23,665 nt of DNA from JAQBYK01 sp964499425 (GCA_964499425.1 CAZCLD010000016.1:1-23665), one strand, 5' to 3'. Shown: positions 14,692 through 23,310, counted from the first letter of the stretch. The notes: generated by a model not told the origin, from the sequence alone. Program-made: numbers and translations.

Positions 14692-16145
14692 GTCTCTATT
14701 GTGGTTAGGAATGCCTGTGCCTTAGCTAGAGTTTCTTCATACTCTGATTGGGGATCGGAGTCATACAACAGAGTTGCTCCAACCCTGAATGAAAGATGCC
14801 CATTTTTGACATGAGCCGTTCGAATTATAATCCCGGTATCCATTTCCCCGGAAAAACTCAAATAACCAACCGCACCACCGTAATAGCCACGACGAGAACT
14901 CTCATTTTTCTCAATTTCAACCATTGCAGCGACTTTTGGGGCACCAGTTAGAGTCCCTGCATTCATGCAAGCAATAAGAGCATCCAATGCAGAAAACCCC
15001 TCTCTTAAGTACCCTGAAACGTGAGCAACAGTGTGCATAACCTTAGAGTATTTCTCGACAAATCTATAATCACTGACTTCAATACCTGGTTTGCATATTC
15101 TTGCCAGATCATTACGTCCGAGATCAATCAGCATATCCAGTTCTGCCCGCTCTTTTTTGCTTTTGAGGAGCTGCAGCATGTTTTCGTGATCTTCAATGGG
15201 ATCTTTTCCCCTGGGGGCGGTACCGGATATTGGCCGCATATGCACCATGCCATTTTCACATCTGACCATCATCTCTGGTGAAGCACCAATCAACTGATCA
15301 TCACAAAAATCAAAATAAAATAGGTAAGGAGAAGGATTCGCTTCCCGATATTTCAAATATAGTGCAAAGGGATCTCCCGAAAACTCCCCTCTCAGTGTAT
15401 TTGAATAGACAACCTCAAAAAGATCGCCTTTTCTAGCCAATTCTCTGGCGTTATCAACTAGCCCTTTATACTCTCTCTCACTTAAATCAAACTCAGAATT
15501 CTTGACATCAAATGTCAATTCGTCAGTTTCGCTATCAAAAGTCTCAAACATCCTGTCAATCGCTGCTTCTCCCGCGAGCGAATCTTCTCTATAGGCTATA
15601 ATTTCAGCGCTATCCTTGAGGTGATCAAGGAAAACAAAGGTATCGTAGAGACATAGTCTGAAATCATCCACGTCATTATCAGGTAGTATATTCGGAATAT
15701 CCTCGAAAAGTCTTACAAAATCATATGAAAATGCACCATACAGTCCAAGGAAGGTTTTTTCATCTTGCTTAAATGTATTCAGAATAATTCGTAATATATC
15801 TGCAATACTTTCTCGCTTCGTCCGCTGGCTCTCCTCTAAATCTGGGCACCCTTTAGAAATAGTCCCCTTCAGGTCGATATCAAGTTCTTTTAGATATGAC
15901 TGTGCACGCTCATTCAACGGCTCAATAGAATATTTGTCGCCCTTTCCTCGAATTTCAAGAACAGGGTCAACACCTATGAGGCTCAAACGTCCATAGATAT
16001 GAGAAACATCACGAGACTCTAGCAAAAATTTCTTTTTGCTGAGTGAGCGCAATTTCCCAAAAACGCCAGAGGCATCATCACACCTAATCTCTTTGTAAAA
16101 CTTTTTTAAATCCATCTGCTCCATATTTAAGTTCTCGCGATCCAC
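14688..16145 (-). CDS. trpE: Anthranilate synthase component I
   Basis: About 485 residues. It turns chorismate plus ammonia (supplied by the TrpG domain of the next gene) into anthranilate. Visible motifs are the tryptophan feedback site LLES (41-44) and PSPYLF (271-276), then IGASPEMMVR, RPISGTAPRG, ELDMLIDLGRNDLARI, HTVAHVSG and AGTLTGAPKV. The retained LLES and PSPY motifs suggest inhibition by tryptophan. Start choice is uncertain: ATGs at 16145, 16124 and 16115 all overlap the upstream trpR (62, 41 or 32 nt), and homology begins near MDLKKFYKEI at 16115. The 3' end overlaps trpGDC by 4 nt. Confidence 0.95.
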   Translation of the reverse strand: MDRENLNMEQMDLKKFYKEIRCDDASGVFGKLRSLSKKKFLLESRDVSHIYGRLSLIGVDPVLEIRGKGDKYSIEPLNERAQSYLKELDIDLKGTISKGCPDLEESQRTKRESIADILRIILNTFKQDEKTFLGLYGAFSYDFVRLFEDIPNILPDNDVDDFRLCLYDTFVFLDHLKDSAEIIAYREDSLAGEAAIDRMFETFDSETDELTFDVKNSEFDLSEREYKGLVDNARELARKGDLFEVVYSNTLRGEFSGDPFALYLKYREANPSPYLFYFDFCDDQLIGASPEMMVRCENGMVHMRPISGTAPRGKDPIEDHENMLQLLKSKKERAELDMLIDLGRNDLARICKPGIEVSDYRFVEKYSKVMHTVAHVSGYLREGFSALDALIACMNAGTLTGAPKVAAMVEIEKNESSRRGYYGGAVGYLSFSGEMDTGIIIRTAHVKNGHLSFRVGATLLYDSDPQSEYEETLAKAQAFLTTIET

Positions 16146-16353
16146 GACTAACAGTACCCATACTTACCCCCAGTTTTTTCGCCACCTCTCTCTGTGGCAT
16201 CCCCTCAAGCAGAAGCTTTACGATCTGCAACCTCTTAGAGATTTCTTCCAGCTCACTAGGGGTAAGAATATTGTGCAGAAACGACTCAGCCAGCGAGCTG
16301 CCCTTAATAGAGGCAATAGTTTCTGCTAATTCTTTAACGAATTGCTTGTTCAT
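16084..16353 (-). CDS. trpR: Trp repressor family protein
   Basis: 89 residues, a little shorter than E. coli TrpR (108), with the same helix-turn-helix core: LTPSELEEISKRLQIVKLLLEG, PQREVAKKLGVSMGTVSRGS. By my alignment the corepressor-pocket residues Thr44, Arg54, Thr81 and Arg84 of E. coli correspond to T31, R41, T67 and R70 here, all conserved; Ser88 is replaced by Glu. It is the first gene of the trp operon and overlaps trpE. It therefore most likely senses tryptophan and represses its own operon. A YerC-like non-tryptophan regulator is the main alternative but fits the context less well. Confidence 0.9.
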   Translation of the reverse strand: MNKQFVKELAETIASIKGSSLAESFLHNILTPSELEEISKRLQIVKLLLEGMPQREVAKKLGVSMGTVSRGSRELKYGADGFKKVLQRD

Positions 16354-16367
16354 ATGTATCAGTTTAA

Positions 16368-16407
16368 TAGTACATCAGTACACTAGCAAAATATTAAAGA
16401 AAGTCAA
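16368..16407 (-). promoter_or_regulatory. Candidate trp operon promoter and operator
   Basis: On the minus strand, TTGACT (16407-16402) is followed after 16 bp by a weak -10, TAGTGT (16385-16380). The -10 overlaps an imperfect dyad, TAGT...ACTA (16368-16385), containing two GTAC cores and a CTAG. E. coli TrpR operators are built on CTAG/GTAC-rich half sites and also overlap the promoter. The promoter is moderately supported and the operator is inference. No tryptophan-rich leader peptide was found, so attenuation is not indicated. Confidence 0.5.
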
Positions 16408-16422
16408 CAGGAAATTGAAAAT

Positions 16423-16461
16423 TCACTGAAAACTAGAACATTGAAGGCTCAATGAAAACTA
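16423..16461. repeat. Short direct repeat and weak hairpin between ctp and trpR
   Basis: TCACTGAAAACTA (16423-16435) and TCAATGAAAACTA (16449-16461) match in 12 of 13 bases with 26-bp phasing. Between and overlapping them lies the hairpin CATTGA-AGGC-TCAATG (16439-16454). On the minus strand it follows the ctp stop and is trailed by a T-rich stretch. It could be a weak terminator for the uvrD-ymdB-ctp transcript, or a binding site for a regulator of the trp promoter next to it. Confidence 0.35.
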
Positions 16462-16477
16462 ATAAATTGAAAATTGC

Positions 16478-17710
16478 TTACATATTCTCTAAGTACTTAA
16501 TCGCCTCCTCCTTCTGTCTGTCATATTCATTCTCAATATCTTCATCGGTAATTTCCACGATAATATCGGGAGTAAGGCCTACTTTGTCGATATTTCTATC
16601 ATCAGGCGTATACCATTTTGCAATGGTCATCCTCAGGCTTGAACCGTCATTAAATGTCTCAACTTCCTGTACACTTCCTTTCCCAAAACTCTGAATACCC
16701 ATTACTACTCCACGATTTTCGTCTTGAATAGCTCCAGCAACAATTTCGGAAGCAGAAGCGCTACTATCGTTCACTATCACAACAAGTGGTACATTTAATA
16801 ACTTTGGATTGCCATTTGCGAACATTTTTTCATCATCCTTCCCGCGCTCTCGTATAGTAACGACGTGAGTATCAGAAGGTAACAAGTACGAAAGCAACTC
16901 AACAGCAATATCCAAATAGCCGCCACCATTGAAACGCAAATCAACAATAAGACCATCAGGCTCATCCAATATCATCTCAGAAATAGCATTCCCAAATTCT
17001 TCATTGGTCTTATCGTTAAATTGATTAACGCTCAAGTAAACAATTCCATTATCCAATTCTTCAACAGTTACACTCTCAATATCTATGCTATCCCTAACAA
17101 TTGAGACATCAAAAGGGTCATCAAGACCCTCCCTGATAATGGTCAAAACAACAGTGGTACCCTTTTCACCACGAATCCTCATGACAGCATCAACCAAGGT
17201 CATCTTAGAGGCAAGTTCACCCTCAATCTTATGAATTATATCGCCACTAAGTAAGCCAGCCTTTTCAGCTGGACTTTTTCGCAAAGGAGAAACAATAACA
17301 AGCTGTTTATCCTCAACAGTCAACTCAGCACCAATCCCCTCTAGAGTACCCTCCAAATTAGCGCTAAATTGCTCGCTTTGATCGGGTGTCATAAATACCG
17401 TGTAAGGATCCTCGAGTGCGTTAACCATCCCTTCAATAGCGCCATAGACCATACTCTCATCCTCAATAACCTTTTCATCCACATATTTTTCCTCCAATTC
17501 GCCCCAGACTAACCAGAAAAGATCCATGTCCACATTTATTTCTTCAATAGCCTCTGACGAGTTATTGTCGATATCAACTATGTCAAATTTTTTCTTCGAT
17601 TCTCCCAAAAAACCATGGAAGGATAGCTGCCAACCTACAACAAAAAATAGTACAGCTACAGAAAGGTATTTAGCAAAAGGGGTCTTACTTGGGGGTATAT
17701 ATACAGGCAT
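16478..17710 (-). CDS. S41 family C-terminal processing peptidase with PDZ domain
   Basis: 410 residues. One N-terminal transmembrane segment (about 14-34, SVAVLFFVVGWQLSF) places the protease outside the membrane. After an N-terminal domain, a PDZ domain covers about 110-200 (LEGIGAELTVEDKQLVIVSPL, SPAEKAGLLSGDIIHKIEGE). The S41 core follows with LIVDLRFNGGGYLDIAVEL, nucleophile S319 in SASASEIVAGA and general-base K344 in SFGKGSVQ, 25 residues later as in plant CtpA. Such enzymes trim C-termini of envelope proteins. The start codon overlaps the ymdB stop by one base (TAATG), so it is translationally coupled. It is the last gene of the operon. Confidence 0.94.
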   Translation of the reverse strand: MPVYIPPSKTPFAKYLSVAVLFFVVGWQLSFHGFLGESKKKFDIVDIDNNSSEAIEEINVDMDLFWLVWGELEEKYVDEKVIEDESMVYGAIEGMVNALEDPYTVFMTPDQSEQFSANLEGTLEGIGAELTVEDKQLVIVSPLRKSPAEKAGLLSGDIIHKIEGELASKMTLVDAVMRIRGEKGTTVVLTIIREGLDDPFDVSIVRDSIDIESVTVEELDNGIVYLSVNQFNDKTNEEFGNAISEMILDEPDGLIVDLRFNGGGYLDIAVELLSYLLPSDTHVVTIRERGKDDEKMFANGNPKLLNVPLVVIVNDSSASASEIVAGAIQDENRGVVMGIQSFGKGSVQEVETFNDGSSLRMTIAKWYTPDDRNIDKVGLTPDIIVEITDEDIENEYDRQKEEAIKYLENM

Positions 17711-18486
17711 TATTGAAGTTTAAAGATATAGTCCATATTTAAAGCTTTTTTAGTTTTGTCGTCAAGCGTAACCACAACAGCACTAAAAACCATTGTGCCA
17801 TCTGTTTCAGGCTCGAATTTCTGAGGAATCTGAGTAAGAAAAGTATTAACAATGATCTCCTTCTTAACCCCGATCACAGAATCGTAAGGTCCAGTCATTC
17901 CTACATCACTAATGAAAGCGGTCCCATTCTCAAGAACTCGTGCGTCCCTAGTCTGAACGTGAGTATGCGTGCCAATGACTGCACTGACCCGCCCATCCAA
18001 GTAGTAAGCCAGAGCATATTTCTCAGCAGTTGTTTCTGCGTGAAAATCCACCAAGATTCCTTTCAACTTTTTGTCTGAAGTTTCTTCCAAAATCTCATCC
18101 ATCTTCCTAAAAGGGCAATCAAAATCCTTCTTAATGAAAATCCGGCCAATCAGACTTACAACCAAAATCCCCTTCACGATCTCGTAGCCTCTCCCCGGAA
18201 CACCTGGAGGGAAATTAGCTGGTCTAAGGACAGGGAACTTTGGATCATCCAATTTCGATGCTCCATCTTTATTTCCCCAAACATGATTGCCAGAGGTGAA
18301 AAAATCCACTCCAGCCTCCTGCATATCCTTAATATTTGCAGAAGAAAAGCCATTACCATGGCTAAGATTTTCCGGATTAGCCAAAACCAGATCAGGCTTG
18401 TGTTCCTCAATTAAACCTGGCAATAACTCTTTTGTTATTTTTCTGCCTGGGCTACCGAAGATATCTCCAACAAATAGTATTTTCAT
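17710..18486 (-). CDS. ymdB: YmdB-family metallophosphoesterase
   Basis: 258 residues, normal for the family (about 260-280). Dimetal phosphoesterase motifs are visible: VGDIFGSPGR at residue 6, ANPENLSHGNG (where the family usually has AENAA.G.G), TSGNHVWGN, VDFHAETTAEK, GTHTHVQT and SDVGMTG. B. subtilis YmdB hydrolyses 2',3'-cyclic nucleotides and affects development and biofilm; the role here is inferred. It sits between uvrD (4-nt ATGA overlap) and ctp (1-nt overlap). Confidence 0.94.
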   Translation of the reverse strand: MKILFVGDIFGSPGRKITKELLPGLIEEHKPDLVLANPENLSHGNGFSSANIKDMQEAGVDFFTSGNHVWGNKDGASKLDDPKFPVLRPANFPPGVPGRGYEIVKGILVVSLIGRIFIKKDFDCPFRKMDEILEETSDKKLKGILVDFHAETTAEKYALAYYLDGRVSAVIGTHTHVQTRDARVLENGTAFISDVGMTGPYDSVIGVKKEIIVNTFLTQIPQKFEPETDGTMVFSAVVVTLDDKTKKALNMDYIFKLQ

Positions 18487-20708
18487 AGTTTTTTTAGAGG
18501 TGCGACACTTAGTGCCAATTTTTTGATTCCTACCTTTGAGTCTTCAAAAGCAACAGTTGCGACGCCCCCTGTTATATCTACCACAATTCCTTCACCAAAT
18601 ACATTGTGTTTTACCTTGTCACCTGCAAAAAATTCTGTATCCATGCTTTCACTCAACTCAATAGGTACAGGTTGATCTCCAATATCACTCACCGAAATAT
18701 GCTGTCTTAAGCTATGACCACCGTAATTAGCATCAACCAGAACTTCATCGATATCAGCTAAGAATTGAGAGGGAGCATTAGACCTTGACTCACCATAGAG
18801 AGTGCGTTCGCGCGCATGAACAAGATATAATGATTCCATTGCCCTGGTCATTGCTACATAAAGAAGACGGCGCTCCTCCTCAAGCTCCTGTCTGTCCAAT
18901 AGACTGCGATTATGGGGGAAAATCCCCTCCTCCAGACCTGCGATAAATACATGGGGGAATTCTAGACCTTTTGCGCTATGAACAGTCATCAAAGTAACCG
19001 CATTATCGGATTCATCGACTGTATCAATGTCAGCGATCAAACTAACCTCCTCAAGAAATATGCTTAATGAAACGCCTGCTTCTAACTTGTCGTATTTTTG
19101 GGCAACAGATACTAACTCAGCTATGTTCTCCAGTCTCGCCTCACCCTCAACACTGCCATCATCAATCGATTTCTTATAGCCACTCCTGTCTAGAACATGC
19201 TTTATCATACCTGAGGCTTGGAATTCTTTATTTAATCTTTGTAAGGACTTAATCAACTTTACAAATCGCTCAAAAACTTCAGCCTTTGGTTTCGATATGC
19301 CCTCAATTTCATCAGCAAGTAGCATCGCATTGAAAAGCGAGAGATTATGTCTAGAAGCAAAGCCCCGCAAGGCCTCCATGCTTTTGGCCCCGATCTTCCT
19401 AGAAGGAACATTCACTATTCTAAGCAAGCTGACAGAATCGTTCGGGTTTTGAACGACCCTTAGATAAGCCAAAATGTCCTTGATTTCCTTTCTTGCATAA
19501 AAACGAATACCCCCAACAACACGATAAGGAATCCCATACCTCAAAAACACTTCCTCAATTACACGTGACTGGGCATTAGTCCTGTATAAGACCACAAAAT
19601 CATTGTAGTTTTGGAATTCAGATCCGACTAGCAGATTGGTAATTTCTCTAGAAATGAGTTCACCTTCATGCCTTTCATTGTCAGCCAGCCAGTGTTTAAT
19701 TTTGCTGCCACCCTTACGATCGGTCCAAAGCTTCTTCTTTTGTCTTTGATCATTTTTGCTGATAACACAGTTTGACGCGTCCAAAATCTTCTGTGAAGAA
19801 CGATAGTTTTGCTCCAGTACAACAGTTTTGGTATCAGGGTAATCCTTTTCAAAATCCATAATGTTTTGGATAGTCGCACCCCGCCAACTGTAAATACTCT
19901 GATCAGCATCACCAATCACACAAATATTCTGATATTTCTGAGCCAAAAGCTTGATGAGCTCATACTGAGCCCTATTAGTATCTTGGTATTCATCCACAGA
20001 TATAAACTTGAACTTTTCTTGATATTGATCGAGTACGTCCGGAAACTTCTGAAACATTTCCACAGTCATCATAATAATATCGTCAAAATCCAGGGCATTA
20101 CTCTCCCTCAGTCTCTTTTGGTAAATTGGGTAAATCTCGGCAACCTTTTTATTAAAGTAGTCCCCAGCATATTGTCCATACTGCTCAGGCCCAATTAGTT
20201 GGTTCTTCGCATTGGAAATATGTGATAAGATCGCTTTTGGGTTAATCCTCTTAGAATCCAGCCCCATATCTCCCATAACTCTTTTCATAAGGATTTGCTG
20301 ATCAGCGACATCATAAATAGCAAAAGAATTTTCATAATCCAGTAGGTGCAAATTTTTTCTCAGAATTCTTACACAAACACTATGGAAAGTGCCTATAGTA
20401 GGCATATCACTGCGCTTAGCAAAATCCCCAGCCGCAATAAGATCAGAGCTGTCTCCACTGAAATCGAGATCATCGCCACTCAAAAGCTGCACAATCCGCT
20501 TCTTCATTTCATTTGCAGCCTTATTAGTAAAAGTAACTGCCAGAATATTCCAGGGGCTGATACCCTTTTCCTGTATCAACCAAGCTATACGATGCGTCAA
20601 GGCACGAGTCTTACCACTCCCCGCTCCAGCAACTACAAGTAAAGCTCCAGTGAAATGTGTCACTGCCTCAAGTTGCTTGTCATTAAGGTCCTCTAAAATC
20701 TTATTCAT
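18483..20708 (-). CDS. pcrA: UvrD/PcrA-type superfamily 1 DNA helicase
   Basis: 741 residues with all SF1A motifs in order: the Q motif LNDKQLEAV, Walker A GAGSGKT (28-34), TFTNKAANEMKKRI, TIGTFHSVCVRIL, Walker B DEYQDTN (from D239), GDADQSIYSWRGA, QNYRSS, VTLMTVHSAKGLEFPHVF and RRLLYVAMTRA. The C-terminal end (VKHNVFGEGIVVDI, near 685) is the Tudor-like tail typical of PcrA/UvrD, which contacts RNA polymerase in those proteins. It unwinds DNA 3' to 5' in repair and replication. It is first in the operon, with its own strong promoter, and ends in TGA within an ATGA overlap, showing that UGA is a stop codon in this genome. Confidence 0.96.
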   Translation of the reverse strand: MNKILEDLNDKQLEAVTHFTGALLVVAGAGSGKTRALTHRIAWLIQEKGISPWNILAVTFTNKAANEMKKRIVQLLSGDDLDFSGDSSDLIAAGDFAKRSDMPTIGTFHSVCVRILRKNLHLLDYENSFAIYDVADQQILMKRVMGDMGLDSKRINPKAILSHISNAKNQLIGPEQYGQYAGDYFNKKVAEIYPIYQKRLRESNALDFDDIIMMTVEMFQKFPDVLDQYQEKFKFISVDEYQDTNRAQYELIKLLAQKYQNICVIGDADQSIYSWRGATIQNIMDFEKDYPDTKTVVLEQNYRSSQKILDASNCVISKNDQRQKKKLWTDRKGGSKIKHWLADNERHEGELISREITNLLVGSEFQNYNDFVVLYRTNAQSRVIEEVFLRYGIPYRVVGGIRFYARKEIKDILAYLRVVQNPNDSVSLLRIVNVPSRKIGAKSMEALRGFASRHNLSLFNAMLLADEIEGISKPKAEVFERFVKLIKSLQRLNKEFQASGMIKHVLDRSGYKKSIDDGSVEGEARLENIAELVSVAQKYDKLEAGVSLSIFLEEVSLIADIDTVDESDNAVTLMTVHSAKGLEFPHVFIAGLEEGIFPHNRSLLDRQELEEERRLLYVAMTRAMESLYLVHARERTLYGESRSNAPSQFLADIDEVLVDANYGGHSLRQHISVSDIGDQPVPIELSESMDTEFFAGDKVKHNVFGEGIVVDITGGVATVAFEDSKVGIKKLALSVAPLKKL

Positions 20709-20733
20709 TCGTATTCAAGTAAGTTGGATTTCG

Positions 20734-20762
20734 ATTATAGGGGACAAGTGATAACATGTAAA
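20734..20762 (-). promoter_or_regulatory. Promoter for the uvrD-ymdB-ctp operon
   Basis: On the minus strand, TTTACA (20762-20757) and TATAAT (20739-20734) are separated by 17 bp. The start lies near 20727, leaving about 20 nt before ATG 20708. The -35 box ends 3 nt from the start codon of the divergent gene at 20765, so that gene must use an overlapping promoter; the best candidate, TTGGAT (20724) with TGATAA (20749), is weak. Confidence 0.8.
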
Positions 20763-20764
20763 AG

Positions 20765-22693
20765 ATGAAAAATAAAAACGTCTACCTACTATCCTTAGTC
20801 CTGCTTGTTGCATTCGTCTTTAATCCCTATGGCACAAATTTTTTCGAACTCCCAAAAATCCATTTCCTGAGCATTTTTCTGGCTATAACAACAATAATCC
20901 TGGTTATATCCTTTTTAAAAAACCGACAACTCAACTTTAGATACAACAAAATTGTCACAATACTTTTTTTGCTCTGGCTCGCAAGTCTTGTGGTCTCAAC
21001 TATTTTCTCAATTGCTCCAGAGCTTAGCTTCTGGGGCAGCTACAGTAGATTCCAAGGTTTATATAGCCATCTCATTTACTTGTCGTTCTTCTTGCTTTTC
21101 CTCAATGTACTCAGAGACAAAAAATCCCAGGAGATATTTCTGAAGGCTCTATTATTAATCGGTTCGCTAGTGGCCTTGCACAGCGTGCTGCAACAATTTG
21201 GGATATTAACTTTTTCAAAGGCTGCCATGCAGGAATTTTTAGGCAGAAGCTTCGCAACTTTCGGTCATCCAAACTTCTTAGGTCAATTTTTGATTTTACC
21301 AATTTGGGTCGGAGCGTATTTCGCAATTTCCAGAAAGGGTAGGGCTAGAATTCTTTACAGCTTGCCAACAATCTTGATGATTGCGGGCCTCCTAGTTACT
21401 GAAAATAGAGCTTCAATATTAGGAGTAATAGTGGGAGTGATCTGCCTAATATTATTTAGCCTGAGACTTAAAACAATCTATAAAGTAGCTCTGTCTCTAG
21501 TAGCTGTGCTCGCCTTTGGAGCATTCATCTTTTTAGTTGCACCAAGTCTTCGTTCCCTTACAACAAGAATGCATCTATGGGGAGATACCATCCAATTAAT
21601 CAATGAAAATCCACTATTCGGATCAGGCTTAGAGACATTCAGACTGGTTTTTCAAAAAGTAACTTCAGCAGAATTTTTTGGACTTGAGAAAATATATAGC
21701 ATCGCTGACAGAGCGCACAATGAGTATTTGGATATGCTAATAATGCAAGGGAGAGTGGGCTTTATAGTATTCGCAACAATAATTTTTGGAATACTAGCTA
21801 AAGTTATAAAGCAAAAAAGTAAGCTCGTGCTAACCATGGCTGCCGCTCTAATTTCAATCCTGGTTTCAAACTTTTTCAGCTTCTCTCTTGTTGTGCACTA
21901 TCTGTTGTTCATGGCATTGCTGGCCATTTTGCTTAATCAAATACTCAAGTTCAAAGACCTTCAAATCAAACAAACCTTTCTGACGGTCTTAATTGCCGGA
22001 GGCCTTTTCGCCTTATCCATTCTCCTAGTATTTAACTCAGTAAAAACCATTCACGCTGACAATCAATTTAAGGCAGGAATGAATAGTATTTATGCGGGAG
22101 AAGTTGATAAGGGGCTAAGTGGAATAATCAACGCTGCCAATCTCAATATCCATCAGGGGGATATATTTTTCCACCTGTCGGACATTCTTTTTCTCCTAGG
22201 CAAACAGCTGGAAAACTCCACTATTTTAGAAAAAGCATCAGACATTGTGGATTTCGCTGGAGATTTTACTAACAATGATTTTAGATATTATTTTGCCAAA
22301 GCTAGGATATCGGCCTATCTAGGTGAATATGATCAGGCTCAACAATATTATTTAGAATCATCGAACCTAGCTCCAATTAATCCAATTGTGATGAAGGAAT
22401 GGGGGGTAATGTACTATCTAAAGGGAGATTACGATTTGGCAATAGAGAAATTAGAATTATTCTTAAGTCTAATCCCAGACCATTGGAAGCACAAAGTAGA
22501 CCTTGAAGAAGTAGATAGCGAAGTAAAAGAAGAGTATCGCTTATTTATGAAACACCTCCCCGATTTATGGGATGTATTTGCTTATTTATCCAGGAGCCAC
22601 GCTGAATTGGGGAACCTAGAGAAAGCAAATTACTATCTTGAGTTCGTCGAAGATAATGATGCAATCGATACTATAGAAGCGATTTTAAATTAG
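20765..22693 (+). CDS. O-antigen ligase/polymerase-like membrane protein with C-terminal TPRs
   Basis: 642 residues. About ten to eleven transmembrane segments fill residues 1 to about 425. A Wzy_C-type core holds the family loop: GHPNFLGQFL near 178, RMHLWGDTIQLINENPLFGSGLETF, then RAHNEYLDMLIMQGRVGFIVF. The extracytoplasmic C-terminal region (about 440-642) is helical and contains TPR-like repeats (FAKARISAYLGEYDQAQQYYLESSNLAPINP, followed by GVMYYLKGDYDLAIEKLEL). Family members polymerise or ligate undecaprenyl-linked glycans, or transfer them to proteins. The substrate cannot be inferred because no other glycan genes are nearby. It is convergent with the next gene, overlapping by 4 nt. 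Confidence 0.88.
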   Translation: MKNKNVYLLSLVLLVAFVFNPYGTNFFELPKIHFLSIFLAITTIILVISFLKNRQLNFRYNKIVTILFLLWLASLVVSTIFSIAPELSFWGSYSRFQGLYSHLIYLSFFLLFLNVLRDKKSQEIFLKALLLIGSLVALHSVLQQFGILTFSKAAMQEFLGRSFATFGHPNFLGQFLILPIWVGAYFAISRKGRARILYSLPTILMIAGLLVTENRASILGVIVGVICLILFSLRLKTIYKVALSLVAVLAFGAFIFLVAPSLRSLTTRMHLWGDTIQLINENPLFGSGLETFRLVFQKVTSAEFFGLEKIYSIADRAHNEYLDMLIMQGRVGFIVFATIIFGILAKVIKQKSKLVLTMAAALISILVSNFFSFSLVVHYLLFMALLAILLNQILKFKDLQIKQTFLTVLIAGGLFALSILLVFNSVKTIHADNQFKAGMNSIYAGEVDKGLSGIINAANLNIHQGDIFFHLSDILFLLGKQLENSTILEKASDIVDFAGDFTNNDFRYYFAKARISAYLGEYDQAQQYYLESSNLAPINPIVMKEWGVMYYLKGDYDLAIEKLELFLSLIPDHWKHKVDLEEVDSEVKEEYRLFMKHLPDLWDVFAYLSRSHAELGNLEKANYYLEFVEDNDAIDTIEAILN

Positions 22694-23274
22694 AAATCGA
22701 ATCTAAATTGGTAAGGATAGGGAATCGGCTCTCCACCACGAGGGATTTTCCCGAACGGATCAGGCTCCTCTTCCTCAGGGACTGGAACCGGCTCAATATC
22801 GACTTCTGCCTCTTCTTCTTCCTCCTCATAATCGTCGTAACCCAAAAATTCTCCAGCAACTTCGTCCTCTTCTACATTTTCATCGCTATATTCAGAGAAA
22901 TCACCAGTCATGTTAGACCAGTCACCGGTAAAGGCAGACCAGTCGCCAGTAAAATGCGCTGTGAAATCTGACCATGAACCAGTATACGTTGACCAGTAAC
23001 CAGAAAATGGTGTCCATTGCCCAGTAAATGATGTAAACGCTCCATATGCATTGGAGTAAAGACCAAAATAATGAAGTAATGCGTCTAGTTTCGCATTAAT
23101 CACACACATTTCGTCGTTACCACAATCCACAATATCGTCACCGATATAACCTTTCCTACCAAAGGTAGGTGCAAAATATGCTGCTGAAACAATTGCCGCT
23201 CCAGCAATAAAAGCAATGACTACTTGCCATAGCTTGAACCCTTTATGGGCCACACGATGTTTAAAATGATGCAT
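22690..23274 (-). CDS. Membrane-anchored protein with aromatic FTGxWSx heptad repeats
   Basis: 194 residues, no family recognised. A basic His-rich N-terminus precedes one transmembrane anchor (about 15-37). A short segment with two cysteines (C51, C57) follows. Residues 83-128 form six near-perfect seven-residue repeats, consensus [FY][TS]GxW[ST]x: FTGQWTP, FSGYWST, YTGSWSD, then a 4-residue spacer FTAH, FTGDWSA, FTGDWSN, MTGDFSE. A very acidic stretch (about 129-172) and a Pro-rich tail ending YPYQFRFDF complete it. The leader is A-rich (ACAAAAACAAAAA). The layout suggests a surface-exposed structural or binding protein. It follows the L,D-transpeptidase after 36 nt and may share its transcript. 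Confidence 0.8.
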   Translation of the reverse strand: MHHFKHRVAHKGFKLWQVVIAFIAGAAIVSAAYFAPTFGRKGYIGDDIVDCGNDEMCVINAKLDALLHYFGLYSNAYGAFTSFTGQWTPFSGYWSTYTGSWSDFTAHFTGDWSAFTGDWSNMTGDFSEYSDENVEEDEVAGEFLGYDDYEEEEEEAEVDIEPVPVPEEEEPDPFGKIPRGGEPIPYPYQFRFDF

Positions 23275-23310
23275 TTTTTGTTTTTGTTAAGTTAATATAT
23301 TTAAGTTAAT

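Noticed and set aside
14688..18486. UGA recoding (Gracilibacteria-type genetic code)
   Set aside because: trpE and uvrD terminate at UGA within ATGA overlaps at the expected protein length, and no family-conserved glycine is encoded by UGA.
23222..23274. Outer-membrane barrel assignment for the heptad protein from its terminal YPYQFRFDF
   Set aside because: The alternating aromatic end resembles a beta-barrel signal, but the protein has a transmembrane anchor, an acidic low-complexity tail and too few strands; the likely host is monoderm.
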